DNA from: Crotophaga sulcirostris
Lineage: Eukaryota; Chordata; Aves; Cuculiformes; Crotophagidae
Direction: 5' to 3'
NCBI GenBank assembly: GCA_013397455.1
Contig: VYZB01000026.1
Span: 3,090,428 to 3,154,427 of the forward strand
DNA length: 64,000 nucleotides
In this document: one piece after another, positions 14,083-28,345 of the stretch
Position numbering within the stretch: the stretch's first letter is position 1
Layout of the letters: each line of letters begins with the position of its first letter
Position numbers and translations under genes: made by a program
Notes under the pieces: model-generated
Told to the model about the DNA's origin: nothing
Databases searched by the model: none
What the model saw: only the letters and a program-made list of their open reading frames with translations

Positions 14083-16460
14083 GTACAACTGTATCCAAAA
14101 CTCAAAAGATGGCTGCTACAAGGCTGGATCCAATTAAACAAAGTAATATCAAGCTGTATATGAACAAACTTACTCTAGTTGCTAAACTAAGAGAACCATG
14201 TCTGCATGAGGTTTTGCATTTAATACAACTGAAAACCTAAAAAATCACACCTTTTAATACATGTAATGCTTGTCAACACTGGAGCCTAGTATTTCCCTCT
14301 AAAGCCCAAACAGATGTAGTCCTCTGGTTCTCACCAGCAAAAGAGATTACAGCTCCCAGCTGGTCTGTCACATATGCATAACAGAGATCATCACTCTCAC
14401 TGTTCTGCTAACAGACTCTTCTACACATATGCTCTAATTCACTTCAAGGAAAAAAAAAAAAAGGAGGAAAAAAAAATGTCACGCAAGTTATCTTGAAAAC
14501 TCCTTCTAGAATGAGAACATCTATCCACAGCCTAAGCCATCGCTGATACTAGATTTAGATGGTTTTGAAATTCTGTTCACCTATGAAACAGTGAGAATAT
14601 TAAACAATGCCTGAAAAGATTTCATTGCACTTCCTTGCGTAAAGTTTTACATACTTGTAAATATTTGCAGCCATTTCAATTTTGGTGGTTTTCCCTAGCT
14701 GAAAGGGAGCAAATACTACAATAGCATCAAAAGACGTATTAGCACAAGCCAGACGTCTCACTTACAATTACACTTCATATTTAGGTCTTTTAATTCTCCT
14801 CTGGGTGACTAAGATATTTTCACCATACACAGAAACTGAAGATAAGCTGGGACTTTGGTAGAGGTATGAACACATGAAGTGGTCACTTTAGCCAAGACAC
14901 CCTACGTGCCTGCCAACACATCTCCTCTTTGGTGCTACAAAAGAAGGAAACGGGCAACTCTTCTCAAATCAGGAATTGTGCAGCTAAATATGAGTTAACA
15001 TCCAGCTACAAACCCTTTAACCTGCTGCTTGAGTCCCTAGGCCACTTCTAAAACCAGGAAGGTAAGGTCAACTGCACAGAGCTTGCTGGGCATTTTGCTT
15101 CTGAGTTACTGCTGCTTCTGCTATAATATACCCTTTCAACAAAAAAAATATATAAAAACTGCAGCATGCAGCCTATAAAAGTGATCTATCACATCCCCGT
15201 GTTCTCACCACTATGTAGCATCAGATCTAGAACATCTAGGTCTTCAAGGTCTCAGTCAACCTCTCTGCATGGGTACAAATCAAGTGCAGAAATACTCAGG
15301 CCACAGTTATGCAGAACACCATAGAGGTACTGATATTTCTTCAATGGATTAAAACATAGTGATACCAATCACATTCTGGGCTGGAATATGCAATAAAATT
15401 ACTTTTGCTCTCAGGGACTACTGAAGGAAGTATGCTGTTCACCACAATAATTAATTCAAGGAATCATAAAAGTTCAAACAAAACACTAAAAAAAAAATCC
15501 TTAAAAGCCCATATGAAGTGGTTAAAAAAAAAAGGAGTGAAGTCTTACATTTTCATCCTCCACCACCCACCCAACAGCAGACAAGAAAAGGAAGCTCATA
15601 CAGCTCCTGCTGCAAGACAATGTTGACACTAAGTGCATTCCAAGTGAAGGACTTGTCAACATTATGATCTCAGGAGAAGCTTGTTAAAAAAAAAAGGCAC
15701 ACAGTACTCAACCTGTAAAAATGTCATGTATTTATTCAGCTTTTTGGTTTGTACTCATTTTCTTTCAAAATAACACTCATCCAACTCCTTGACCATATTC
15801 AAGTACTGTACTGACTTGTTCAATGAACCAATCCATGATGACTCTCAAACCCCATCCTTATCAAAAGTAGCCACTTTAAAGCCCATTCCCCTGTAATGAC
15901 AGGACTGTGTTTTCCTCCTGATGCATTGCTTTGCACTTTTCTCTATCAAATTTCATGTTATTTTAATCAACAAATCTTTCTGAAATGGATGAGACTCACT
16001 TTTAGATTTCTGTAACCTAAATAATCTCATACCATCTCTCACACTAGTCTTCATCACTTCTTCCAGATTCTTTAGGTATACCCAGAACAAAGGACACAGC
16101 GGAAACGTCACTGGCAACCTCTTCCTGTTATGAATAACAATTGTTTACCCCTTGTTTTGTTTCATATATATTAACTACTTGTTAATCATTTACTAATTCC
16201 TAGAAGACAGACGATCTTTCTTTTTGAGCAGTCCTAGCAAGTAATGTTGAAGTCATTTGGGAATGCATGTATAATACACCAACTGGATCATCATCAGATA
16301 AACATTTATCCTTCAAAAGATAACAGTAAATTTGAAAAGTACGACTCTTCTGATAATCAAGTTACACATTGTTTTCTGAGATGTCATTTAATAGCTCTTA
16401 TGTATCCAATTCACTTAACTAATTATATTCTGGTCAGAAATGCTGCAAAATGCTCCTTAC

Positions 16461-16685
16461 AATTGGACATTCATATATTTCAATGGGCATAACTCGTAAG
16501 GCTGCATAAATATTTTCTTCTTTTGCCTCTAGTAGTGATTTCAGCTCACCAGCTCCGATTAGCATCCTAGCCAACATACTGACATTTTCTATTTGCAAGT
16601 CCTGCAATTGCAGGTGGTGTGCAGTCTGCAAAGACCCTACCAGCAGAGATTCTACTGGAGGTGACAACTCTTTGTAGGCATCTCT
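16461..16685 (-). other. Unassigned exon-like open segment inside TMEM135 intron
   Basis: On the minus strand a good 3' splice site (tgctttttttgttacag, ending at 16686) is followed by a 225-bp open stretch of 75 codons. It ends at a plausible donor (CCAATT|GTAAGG at 16461/16460). It begins and ends on codon boundaries (phase 0-0). The peptide starts RDAYKELSPPVESLL and includes LQIENVSMLARMLIGAGELK and ALRVMPIEIYECPI. Its composition looks protein-like and it is predicted to be mostly helical. If the donor is ignored the frame runs on to a TGA at 16434. I do not recognise the family. It cannot be an in-frame TMEM135 cassette in the ordinary sense, because the host intron is phase 2 while this segment is phase 0. 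It could be an exon of an unannotated or nested gene, a relic exon, or chance. Confidence 0.35.
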
Positions 16686-18099
16686 CTGTAACAAAAAAAA
16701 GCATGTACATCTTCCAAGACATTGGCTGGTTACTCTTGCTGCACAGCTGTAAGCACAGTAGGATAAGCATTTACATGTATCCCTTGTCACATTAAATTGT
16801 CAGAGTCATCCTTCGCATGGTTTTGGCCTAGGTCAACCCAACAAAGGCTTCAAGAGGACTTGGAGGATACATGGACCAGGTATGATTTCCATTACTCGCT
16901 CTGCACCTGGCCAAGCTGTTTTGGAGGACAGAACAGCTTTAGACAGCTATACTCTGCATAGGTGAAAGCGATGCCTTACAAACTGACTTCAGATTAAGAC
17001 ACTAAATCTCTTACCTGCTTCGTTTATCAGCACAGGTATAGTCATAGATCTGCTAGATGGTTAGTAACCTGTTTTATAGGAACTGCTGCAAACAACAAAC
17101 CTTAAAACCACAAAAGCTTAATTTAGAGAGTAACATCTAACTACAGCACTGCAGATTTACAGGTAAGTACAAGGAAGACCACTGTACAGGTCAGAGGATT
17201 AAAATAAATCAGTACTAATGCAATTGAGATTGCTGGAAAAATTCATATTCTTTAGAGCTTGTTACTTGAAGATTTACTTTGAACTTCGCTAATTATTTAC
17301 TTTAAAAGTATTCTACGGCTCCTCAGCCAGCTCTTCCTCTTCTTAGTTTTCTCCCTCAGCTTTGAAGCAAAGTTTAGAGGCCTCTAAACAAACCTAGAAG
17401 TACAGTATAATGGATTTGATTAACTTTTAGAGTGACTGTTGAGATAACTTACAAAAATTCACAGCTACTGTAGGTTTTACATGTCAACGTATAACATCTT
17501 TTAAAACAAATGCATTTAGATCTAGGACATCATCACATTCACAAACAGGAAAGTGCAATTTTTAACTAGCCTGATAGTTACTTGAAATGTACAGTGGAAA
17601 CAGCCCAGAATACAGAAGTGACTTTTATACTCATCTTTCAGAGCAAGTCTGTATCTTATAGAACCCCAGAAGCTGTGCTGGGATTTCTTCCATTCATGAC
17701 CACAACTAAGGAAAGTATAAACTTCAGTGGCTAGATAAAATTTTGGATAATTAAAAGACATCACAGCCCCTGCATCAGGAAAATAGAAACCAACATCGAA
17801 TTAAATCAACTCTTTCTAGAAGAGAAAGGTTAGGCCTTCTCAGTTCCCCTCTAGAAAATATTTTAATTTCCAGCAACAGTGTATTTTGAATCAGTGAATA
17901 CATTGACTTGCTTGCTGATTTAAAAGATTACAAAAACAAGAGGGAAAAAAAAGGGCTTATATTCAAGTGGTAAGACCAGAAATCGAGATGGCACAGTTGT
18001 TGCTTTTCTTACTCCTATCCATTACAAACAAGCCTATTATTAAAAAAAGGCATATTATTATATGAATTGAAAAGTTGCATAAAAATAGCTTTCCCATTA

Positions 18100-18360
<261 letters not shown>

Positions 18361-18961
18361 TCATTTAAGTAGTAAATCAAAGCCTCTTAAATTTGCTGGT
18401 TTTATGAACAATACCACAAAGATTTCCTTTGAACTTGTTCCAGCTGTTACAATATTTATATCAGGAAATATATCAAGCAATCCTAAATGGGAAGTACAGG
18501 CAATATTTTATTACCTTGTTACCAATGGCCATAACAGTCAGAAACATTGTCTGCCAGATATCAGAGTTTGTAAGATGTGATAAATTTACACTGAGGTTTG
18601 TCTTCCAGACAATTGGACTACTACATAATTACAGTCAGATTATCACTGAAATAATCCAAATACAGTCCCTACACAGTACCTATGAAGTGACAACGTATTT
18701 CTACTCCAATTAACTAATTGCAAGACCTCCAAAAACTTTCACCACCTGCTGGAAGAACAACAAATTCCTGACAAATTTTATAGAAATGGGATGTTATCTC
18801 TAAAAAACTGCCTATAACAGAAAACAGGCTGTGTCTATTAAAAAAATGTTCTTTTTGGTCAGTTTAATGTATATCCCATGTTTTATAAAGGACAGTTACT
18901 TAATGACTGAAACACTGAATGTTCTCAAAGTCTTTCTAGTCCACAGAAACCCTATAACTAT

Positions 18962-19215
18962 CTAACAGGAAGGTGTAGAGAACCAGGCTCTTCTTAGAGG
19001 TGCACAGGGGTAAGACAAGAGACAAGAAGATAAGTTCAAAAATGAGAAATTCAGATTATGCTTAAGGAAGAAAATTTTCACTTGAGAGTGGATGAATACT
19101 GGAGCAGGTTGCCCAAAGTGATTGTAGACTCTCCAACACTGGAGATGCTCAAAACTCAACTAGAAAAGGATTCAAGCAACCCCATGCAACTGACCCTGCT
19201 TTGAGCAAGACCACA
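18962..19215 (+). mobile_element. Degraded CR1 3' region
   Basis: Plus-strand similarity to the CR1 ORF2 end and early 3' UTR: ttcagattatgcttaaggaa, gatgaatactggagcaggtt, gcccaaagtgattgtagact, then ctccaacactggagatgctc. These follow the usual CR1 order (element-body frame, the 'HWNxLP' block, the 'APSLEVFK' block). Many substitutions and no tail mark it as an old copy. Confidence 0.75.
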
Positions 19216-22200
19216 CGGCTCCTAAAGTTCCTCCAACATGCATGCTCCTGCAACTCCATGAAATTATACTTTGGGTGCACCATGAGACAGATTTTATTGG
19301 TTTTTTCTTCTTAATAGCATTCTCTTCTTTATCTGCACTGATCTCTGAGGGACTCAAGACTGGCAGGAGTTTTGGGTCAGTGCTTAGAATTAGAAGTTCC
19401 AAACAGAGCAAGCTTCCAACCACAGTGAGCTTCCTACTGTTGGTGCTGATGAGAATGAAAGATGTCCTGTCGAATCAGTATTGGCAACATCTCTCAAAGT
19501 CTTGGTTCCTCAATTTAAAAACATGAGGGAGGGAGATGTACTTCTGAAACATTGCCCAGTTGTACTGAATAGTAAGTAGATGTTTTAGATTCAGAGATGG
19601 GCTGAGGTTTCTGCTAAAACTAACCACAAGGAAGTTCTGCCAAAATGAAGTTTGAACTAAGGATTAAGGAGAAATATGCATGAACAGACTTCTGAAAACA
19701 GATTTGCATATTACTTAATCAAGTGTCAAGACTACTTAAACCATAATGGATTAGGCAATAATGCAGTCCAGATAATCTTCCTGCTGAAGTAAAGTTTTAA
19801 TGTAGTCTAAACACCAAATCACTAGTTGTTACTCTCTCAGCTATTTCTAGCCTGTTATATCAAGACCATGAATATTTAGAACAAAATAACTTTTTTGTTT
19901 TAAGAACACAGATCTTATCCTGAAGTGTGAAGCCTTTCTTCCTCAGACTGACGCATCAGAATTGTAACAGGAAAAGACTGGTATCTTATAAACTAATGTC
20001 AAATTGAAGTAAAAATAAATTATTTTCTGTAGCTTCTCCAACAAGTTTTAGACTAATACCAATGTCTGCTTTCTTTTCTTTACTATTCTATTCCCAAATG
20101 AAAAATAGAAAAGAACTAGGAACAATGACACACAAGCCAGTTCAAAGACACACTGCTCACAATAGCTGAAAGAGCTGTATGTGTAAAGGCAATGGAGTTT
20201 GAAGCATGCACAGAAAAAAAAATAACGCTCATCATTTTCAAAGTGCTTTTTAGACAACAACTAAGTTAAATATTCTGTACAGATGAAAATAGGCTCTCCT
20301 CCTCCACCAATGGTGAGATTATACAAAAAAAATACAAGAGACATTTCTGGATATCACCTTGCTCTCCCTTTCAGCTCCACATACTTCAGAAAAATACTAT
20401 TAAAGTTTTGGCTGGCAAGACAGAAAGATTAGGACATCTGTCCAACTGCAGCAGCTCGTGGCTCCCACTGGGATACACATTCACTCAACTGATCTGGGAG
20501 GACACTGATGAAGGCCAAATTCTTACAATAAATGCGCTGCTCCAGGATTAGCAGATTTCAGTAGAAGCAACAAGGAAGGGGAAGACATCAGGACATCCAG
20601 TACATACTACCTTGGCAAACTCTTAATCTCTATGAATATGCTAACAGGAGGAGACCTGTGTTACCTGAGACTCCCTGTAGAGTCAGGCAGACAGAAATGA
20701 ACATCTTGTTGACATTACAGTCTCAGCTCCCCAGCTATAAAAGGAGCGCAAGAATCCTAGGACTCCTTTATTTAGGCACCTCAGGGTGTTCCACATCAGC
20801 ACCCTAGTGCTGATAGTAGTAAAAGTTCGTTTGTGGCACTGTTCACCAGAAGAATGAAGAACTGCAATTCTGATACAGCTCACAGACCAAACAGTTAACT
20901 ATCATGTATCTAGGAATGGCCAAAACCAGCTCCGTTCCTCCCATTATTCTTGTCACCATTCTCCATAATTTCTTGGTCTCACTATTCACTTTTGAGATGG
21001 AGTGACAAGAATTTTACAGAACAAAGTTCTTCAGTGCTTATAAATTACTGTAGATTTTCAGCTTTAGTACGATACTACCGTATGTCCGCAACATGAGCAG
21101 AGCACTGCTGAGACAAGTAATGCCATGGGTGTTTGTGGCTATATGAACCCCAGACACAACGCTGCCTCCCCTCAATCTCACGCTGCCCATGCTGCCTCAC
21201 CTCACCTCCTAACCAAGAAATTTAGCCACAATTCAGGGAACAGCAGTCACACACTCACCACTGTAAGAAGATGGTTTCACAGGAAAATGAAAAGCACAAT
21301 CCAATTCCAATGCTGCTGCTTCTTCTACCTTATTTCTGAAATCTCCTGCCTATTACCCTTTACGAGAAGGAGAAGACAGTCCAAAATATGTCTGAAACCA
21401 GGGAAAGGAGACTCCACCAAATGCCAGTGGAGGAAGACCCAGTTTTCACTTACTCATGACTTCTCCAGGCAGACCAGAGCAATGCAGCCTTACTTACCTC
21501 AGGGTAAAGAATGCTCCAGCACCTCCTTTGATCAACAGAGGCTTGGGAATACACCAGATTTGTTGCAGCTTCCCACTTGCTTTCCATAAAACACTGAGTC
21601 ACTCTTAAAATATCTTATTTTCAAGGCATCTGGCGACCTGGTCTTAGGATATTTAGGATCCAGGATAGCAACTGAAATCAACAACTCCACCCTTCAACGG
21701 AACTTAGTTACCAAGACAACCCTTCCCTGAACAAAATCACCTTTCCGTTAAAAAAAAGAAGAATCATTAAGACTATGGAATAAAGTTTCACAGACACTAA
21801 GAGCTATCACTGACTGCACCATTCTCCATTCCAGATAGAAGGCACAACGTTTTCATTTTTACTTTACTTGTATACTCTGTATCATCCATTTAAAAAAAAA
21901 AAGACAAAACTGTAAAATCACCATGTCACACGTCTCTCTAGGGAAGAGAATATAAAGGGAAGAAAAGACCTAATGCAACCAATGTCCACCATATATCCCA
22001 TACACCATAAACACTCTATCATATAAACCAATAAGTTTGTCACTGACATTTAAAGTAACAATTAGATAACGGCACTATCTCAAGCAAATTTGCTCTCTGC
22101 AGGTAAAGAATATCTAGGTTTGAAACACTTACCTAACATTAAAGATTCATTCACTCATCAAGAAAGATTGCAGCCCTTTCTATTAAGAATTAAGCATTTG

Positions 22201-23369
22201 AGTCAGGGGAGAGGATAACAGCTTCTTGTAACTTTATTTGCAAGAATTCCAAGATAGCTAGTAAGTAATAAAACCTCCCTGCATTTCAAAAACTAAAACT
22301 GCAATTTTCCTCTCACCACAACCTAAGTTTTCTTACACTGTGACGTTTTATGCACTAAAAAGAACTTTAAGCAGTAGTACAGTCTGCAGATGCAGTCTTT
22401 ATTTGGCATACATAAGCATTCAACAGAGACTTAAGTACTCATTATCTACAGTCCATACCAACAGCTAGCTGAGCTGTTTGCCTATAACAGCCTTTGCAGC
22501 CCTTCCTGCAATTTTACTCCACTTTTTACTCTCTCAAAACCAGCAGAGCTCAAGCCACTAGAGTTCTAGTAGAGTCCAGCTTTGCTAACACTTTTACATT
22601 CTCATCTTCTAATACCGCCAACTAATAAATCCTGACATACATTACTTTTTAATAAAAATTCCAAGTGCAAAATTGATTTGATAAAATACACCATGCTTGT
22701 CCTTGTGTGACATCTGTGCCCTACACACACACATACAGAAGGCAGGGGAACTAAACACCTGCCACTCTGATTTCCAGAGAAAATATTTCTAGCCCCAAAC
22801 ATGATTAGTTTGGTACTAAGAATGCGGTCAGGTGAAGCCTCTGGGACAAGTCAAGCATGTGGGGAAAGATTTCCTTTCCATACCTGAAGACTGATCCAGC
22901 ACTGTCTGGTGTCTCATTACCCCCTGTGGGAAAACTCCTCACCTCTCTTCCATACACAAATGTTCAAAACTTGAAACCCAAAATTCAACTACACTTTAAA
23001 GCAGGTCTAACAGCATTAGAAGGCTCTTGAAGGCAGCCCCACACCCTCCTTGCTTACAAACAAAAAGAACAAACAGCAGGATTAATACATGAAAGATACC
23101 ACAGCAGAAGACATGACCACAAATCTGTCCTCCAAAATCGTTGAATACACAACCACTGAAACGATTCTCTAGACAGCTGACTGTCTTTTATGCACCTAGC
23201 CCAGACTGGAAGATTTCTCCTTCTCCTGTCCATCATTTTAGAGCTTTAGGTACAGTACAACACAGAAGGAAGTTGGAAGATCACCCCTCAAATCAAACGT
23301 AAATACTTTTGAAGCAATACATCTGAAAAAATGCATTAAAAAAAAGAGCAATGCATCAAAAGCAGCACG

Positions 23370-23930
23370 GCTAGCAGATTGAGGGAGGTGATTCTGCCCC
23401 TTTACTCCACTCTGGTGAGATCCACCTGGAGTATTGCGTCCGGTTGTGGAGTCCTGAGCACAGGAAAGAGATCGACCTGTCACAGTGGGTCCAGAGTAGG
23501 CCACAAAAATGACCAGAAGGATGAAACACTTCTCCTCTGAGGAAAGGCTGAGAGAGCTGGGATTGTTCAGCCTGCAGAAGAGAAGGCTCCAGGGAGACCT
23601 TATTGCAGCTTTTCAGTACTTAAAGGGGGCTTGTAAGAAAGATGGAGATAGATTTTTTTAGCAGGGCCTGCAGCAATAGGACAAGAGGTAATGGTTTTAA
23701 AGAGGGGACATTTGGATAAGGAAGCAATTCTTTATTGTGAGGGTGGTGAAACACTGGCACAGGTTGCCTAGAGAGGTGGCAGATGCCTCTTCCCTGGAAA
23801 CATTCAAGGTCAGGTTGGATGGGGCTCTGAGCAACCTGATCCAGTTGAAGATGCTCACTGCAAAGGGGATGGACTGGATGATCTTTAAGGCCCTTTCCAA
23901 CCCAAAATATCCTATGATTCTATAATATAC
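23370..23930 (+). mobile_element. CR1 LINE, 5'-truncated, with 3' tail
   Basis: About 560 bp of CR1 in plus orientation. It runs from the block ggaggtgattctgcccctt, through gagatccacctggagtattg and gaggaaaggctgagagagct, to the C-terminal block encoding VVKHWHRLPREVADASSLET. It ends at cctatgattctataat near 23927. It lies antisense to the presumed TMEM135 transcript. A few indels break the ORF. Confidence 0.93.
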
Positions 23931-26900
23931 CAGTCCCTCTAAGGATAAATATCACTAAGGATCTGTGCTCTTAAAGGCCTCCTGTATTTTATTTCTGAAC
24001 TATTAAAAAAAAGCCTACTCAGTAATAATAAATAGACAGAAAAAAATATTTTCTAGCATTAATGGCAGAATTCACACAACTGCATTTTGACTCTCCAACA
24101 TAGTTACGAAAAATCAGTCCAGAGTCAGGACACCATCAGTTTAAAACAGTATTACTGAAGCCCTTTCCCTTTTTAAATTTAGGCTTCATATATAAATTGA
24201 AAGCCCTACAGAACTAAGAAATTACAACTGATCTACTCTGTATTAACCATGGAAAGAATATATGCATTTCCAACACCATCCTTAAAACATAGCTACAAAG
24301 TCTTGTGCAAGGCTTTGAGCTAGGCTATCAACGTGTTCCAGCAGAAAAGGAACACGAGACTGCAGAAGAAGCTTTCCCATGACCAGAGGCACAAGTCAGG
24401 TCTGATTATTTTAATGATGTGTCATGTAACGCCTACAAGTAATCATCATCCAACCGCAATAACCTCAGTTTCACCTTCAGTATCCTCAGTCTTCACCTAC
24501 AGCCCTGAACTATGGATTCCACAGGAGGCACTGTGTACAAAGGATGGGTCAACTTAATGAATGTGCTAATTGACCAATGTACATAGTCTGACAGGTTATG
24601 TGGCACGATAGCAAACCACAGACCTTGCACTAACTCTGCCACCATGCATACATCATTTTTTTCTCCCTCCTCTATCAGAACATCGTTTCCTAAGTTTGTA
24701 CAAAGTGTATGTCTTTAAGAACACTACCTCTCCATCAAATTTTAATGAAATTAGCCAACACATACAGCACTGATCAATGGAAACTGAAAAAAGCACTATC
24801 ACCTGTCTCTCATTCCTTCACTATATTCAACTAAAAACAAGCACATTATAATAAACTTTGATTTAAAATAAAAGGGGGAGGGGGGCAAGGGGGGAAAAAA
24901 AACTACAAAAACATTCAGACACCCAGCCAAATCTCCAGGAACACAGAGTTTAATGATATTTGTAAGAGTGACTATCTGGCACATTTAGGGACCTTTAAAA
25001 TGTACATCTAGAGATGATAAAAAATGCTGTGTAGATCGTTTCTAGAATACATATGCTGCAAGCCATTAAAAAGCCAAGGAAAATTGTATAACTTAAGTCA
25101 CATGTGCATGTTAAAGGAAAAGTAATCCGACGCATTTAAACCAGTTCAGAAAACATCTCAGATTACCAAGCAGCAGGCACAGCTACAGACTCATGTCAGA
25201 TTTCTTTCATAATTATATTCAATTATTTCTATGTTCTTTTATAACTGTTTGCAATTTTGCATGAATTTTACAAGAACATTATTCCTTTGCTCTATAGAAG
25301 TTATTTTTAAGTGCTTTGCAGTAATGTAATCTCAAAATGCCCTCAGGTAACACTTTGGTTTTGAAAGACAGTGTTGTTGAAATCAGCAATTTGTTTCTCA
25401 TGCTACCTTTTAAACACTCTGATTTGCTGTTCCTCAGTTAGCTGGTCCCTCCCTAATTTCATAGATTACAAAACCTCATTTCCAGATTTTCTAATTTCAT
25501 AAGTCAGTTCCTGCAGCACCCTGAAGAAAAGCATGTGCCTCCTGCTCTCTGAGTTCCTCTGTCCCTTTTCAAAAGTTATTTGAGGATCACCAACGAGGCT
25601 GGGTTCGTTTAGCTTTTTTTAAATTTTCTGCATAAGCCACTCAACTGAAAAAGAAATTAACAGTGTTCATGTACTCTTTGAATGATATCTAAATTACCTT
25701 CCAATCTGGCACTACTCTCATTCCATGATGACTTATCTTCCCTGCTTGTTTCCTTTGTACTTAAATGAATAGCGGGCTACTTTTCATTCCTCTCGAAGTG
25801 TCTAACTCAATATAATTTCCAATGATCTTTCTCCTACCCTGAAATTCTTGCACTCTGCTATACAGCTGTATCAACTTAAAAGAGTAGACTTAAATCTCCT
25901 GGATAAATAGCCCCTTTAATTATTTTTGCTGGTTCACAGTATTTGTAATGTCATTACCAAGATCTTTTCTCGATCAGTCAAGGCAGGGGCTTGCTCTGGT
26001 TTCCATCATTACTGTGATTTAGGTTCCAGATTACTCCTTGCATCTTTGAGTATATTCTTCAGTCCACCTGAATTCATTAACTGGTTCTTTTAAAATTCTC
26101 AGTATCTCAGCAAAAGACTATTTTTGTTTATTTTCGATTTCTGAAAGAATTTTACTGGTCTGGCCCGAAAGCCATCTGAACAGAGCAGAATGATCACATC
26201 CTGGAATGAAGACGTCAAAACCAGATTCTTACTTTAGTAAGATTTTAAGCTAATTTTAGTCATATTAGCCCAGCTTCCAGAAGAATGTAAAGGCAAGAAC
26301 ACACTGACCTACGTGTCATTCAGAACAGAGCACAGAGATAATGGATACTGCACAGTACTAAGATGATCATATATATCGCAGCACAATGCAATCACACACC
26401 ACCACCACAGCAACTCCAGCTACCAGGTCCTGATAGAAGGGAGTTTCTTGATGGACCATCCTAGAGATCCAAGCTGGCACACAGATGTGCATTCAAGGAT
26501 AACACTAACATCCTTCTTAGTCTCCCCATCCTACTTCCAAATACACAATGGTTCTCAGCACACAGAAAGAAAAAACACATTTTAATATACCCAGCAATTC
26601 TGGATCATTTTGCAATACAATCTGGCCAGTACAGCCTTGTCACACACCTAAAAGATGACAATATGAACACTGGCAGATAAAATGGGATCTGTTTTAGTAT
26701 TAGTTAACACCCCTGTTTTGCTCAGGAGAAACCACATGTGTAACGAGCCCAAAGCAGCAGCAGTATGGCCAACGTGCACCATCCATCTTTGGGGTAGACA
26801 TCCTACAGTAATGTACATAGAGCCAGGAAGGTGATACGACACTCGTGTTTCATTCTGCCTCATTCGGATCTTTGGTTGGTGGTTCTGTCTTCCATCCAAC

Positions 26901-27299
26901 AGTTTTAACAAATATTTCGCTATTACAATCATTTGGTTTGTTCTTGTTATTACCTCCACTCAACCAGTGATTTATCTGTGATGAGACATGCAAGACTGCC
27001 CAGCCCACGCTGTATGACTGCCAATGTCCCTCTCATACAGGAATAAAACACCTTTATATTTGTACAATTGCTGATAGCATTTTTCTTTAGCTACAATATA
27101 TACAATGCTGCCCTAGGGAGCTTACAAAATAAAAAAAAAAGATTAAGAGAATGAATACAGACACTCAGAGTTTAAAGTCGGCCAAAGAAGGTATCAGCAT
27201 TGGAATTGTAAGTAGGAAAAAAAACTTATGAATCAGAAATAAGCAATTGGCATATAAGAACCTGCAGGCTTTTACAAGCACAGGAGGAACCAGACATGA

Positions 27300-27405
27300 C
27301 ACAAGTATGAAAAGCATAAAAAAATGAGACCAAAATTAGTACAAAATGAGTATGAAGAGTATCAAAAGTGAGATCAAAATGAGTATGAAAATGGTGTGAG
27401 AAGAA
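27300..27405. repeat. A-rich imperfect short tandem repeat
   Basis: The motif caaaatgagtatgaa and variants (aaaatgagac, aaaatgagta, gagatcaaaatgagtatgaa) recur about four times in 100 bp with irregular spacing. It is a degenerate minisatellite-like tract in non-coding DNA. Confidence 0.6.
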
Positions 27406-28197
27406 ATTAAGTGAAAGAAATCAATAAAATACAGCAAGCCCCAAGGATCATTTAAAAACATACAGGAATGGCATGCCCAGGTTACAGCTGTTGTGCTAAA
27501 TAATTGGCTGAACCATGACCCAATCCAGAGGATGCGTCAAACAGCATCCACACTGCTTTAGGCCTGGTGTTCCTCTCCCTTCTGCCAAGAGATCTGTCTT
27601 AGAGAGAGGCATCTGCAGTCAGAGCCAGGAGTAAACTAACAGTGAGAACCACAAAGGAGCCAGTGCTCAAGCTATTCCCTAGCTGTGTCATTTAGCAGCA
27701 GAGGCACAGCATGTAAAGGAAGGGCAGCAGACACAGGGTGGAAAGGGGCCGGTGCAAGGGAGGGGAAAGTCTGCGTTCAGGAGGGGCAGGGCAGAACAGA
27801 AGTTAGGTTGGAGAGGCAGGAAGGGAGCCTGGCTTAATTTAAGTGAAGAAAACACATATTGGACTAAGAGAAAGAAAAGGTGAATGACACAAATGAATCT
27901 TGTCAGCCCACGAGTAAAGGCAGAAGAACTGGTTAACTGCAAAGTACTAAACAGATTTTTACCTTATTTAGATTAAAATAAAATGTTACCACCAGATCTG
28001 ATTACCTCTCACGTACCACAAAGACTTCATACTAATGACTAAGTATACTCATCTACCACAAAACGTGCACCACCATCAAACAAGGGCCTAAAATATAAAA
28101 ATGCTGAGGAAACAGAGGACCTTGCTCTAACGTGTGGGACAAATGGCAGATTTCCCATGTGAAATCAACAGAAATTCTAGGAAACAGAAGCCAAGAC

Positions 28198-28345
28198 ATT
28201 TCATCAATTCATAGAACAGTTTGGGTTGAAAGGGATCTTAAAAATCATCTAGTTCCAACTCCCCTGTCATGGGCAGGGCGCACCTTCCACTAGGATCACA
28301 TTGGTCAAAGCTTCATCCAACATTCCAGCCCCCCATTTCCGTTTC
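28198..28345 (-). mobile_element. CR1 LINE 3' end (minus orientation)
   Basis: It starts at attcatagaacagtttgggt and continues ttgaaagggatcttaaaaat, ccaactcccctgtcatggg, the reverse complement of the CR1 3' UTR. It loses similarity after about 28345. This is a short, 5'-truncated insertion. Confidence 0.88.

Noticed and set aside
21125..21589. 154-codon plus-strand open frame
   Set aside because: No domain, no splice or promoter context, His/Ser/Cys-rich random-looking composition; lies in presumed intron or flank.
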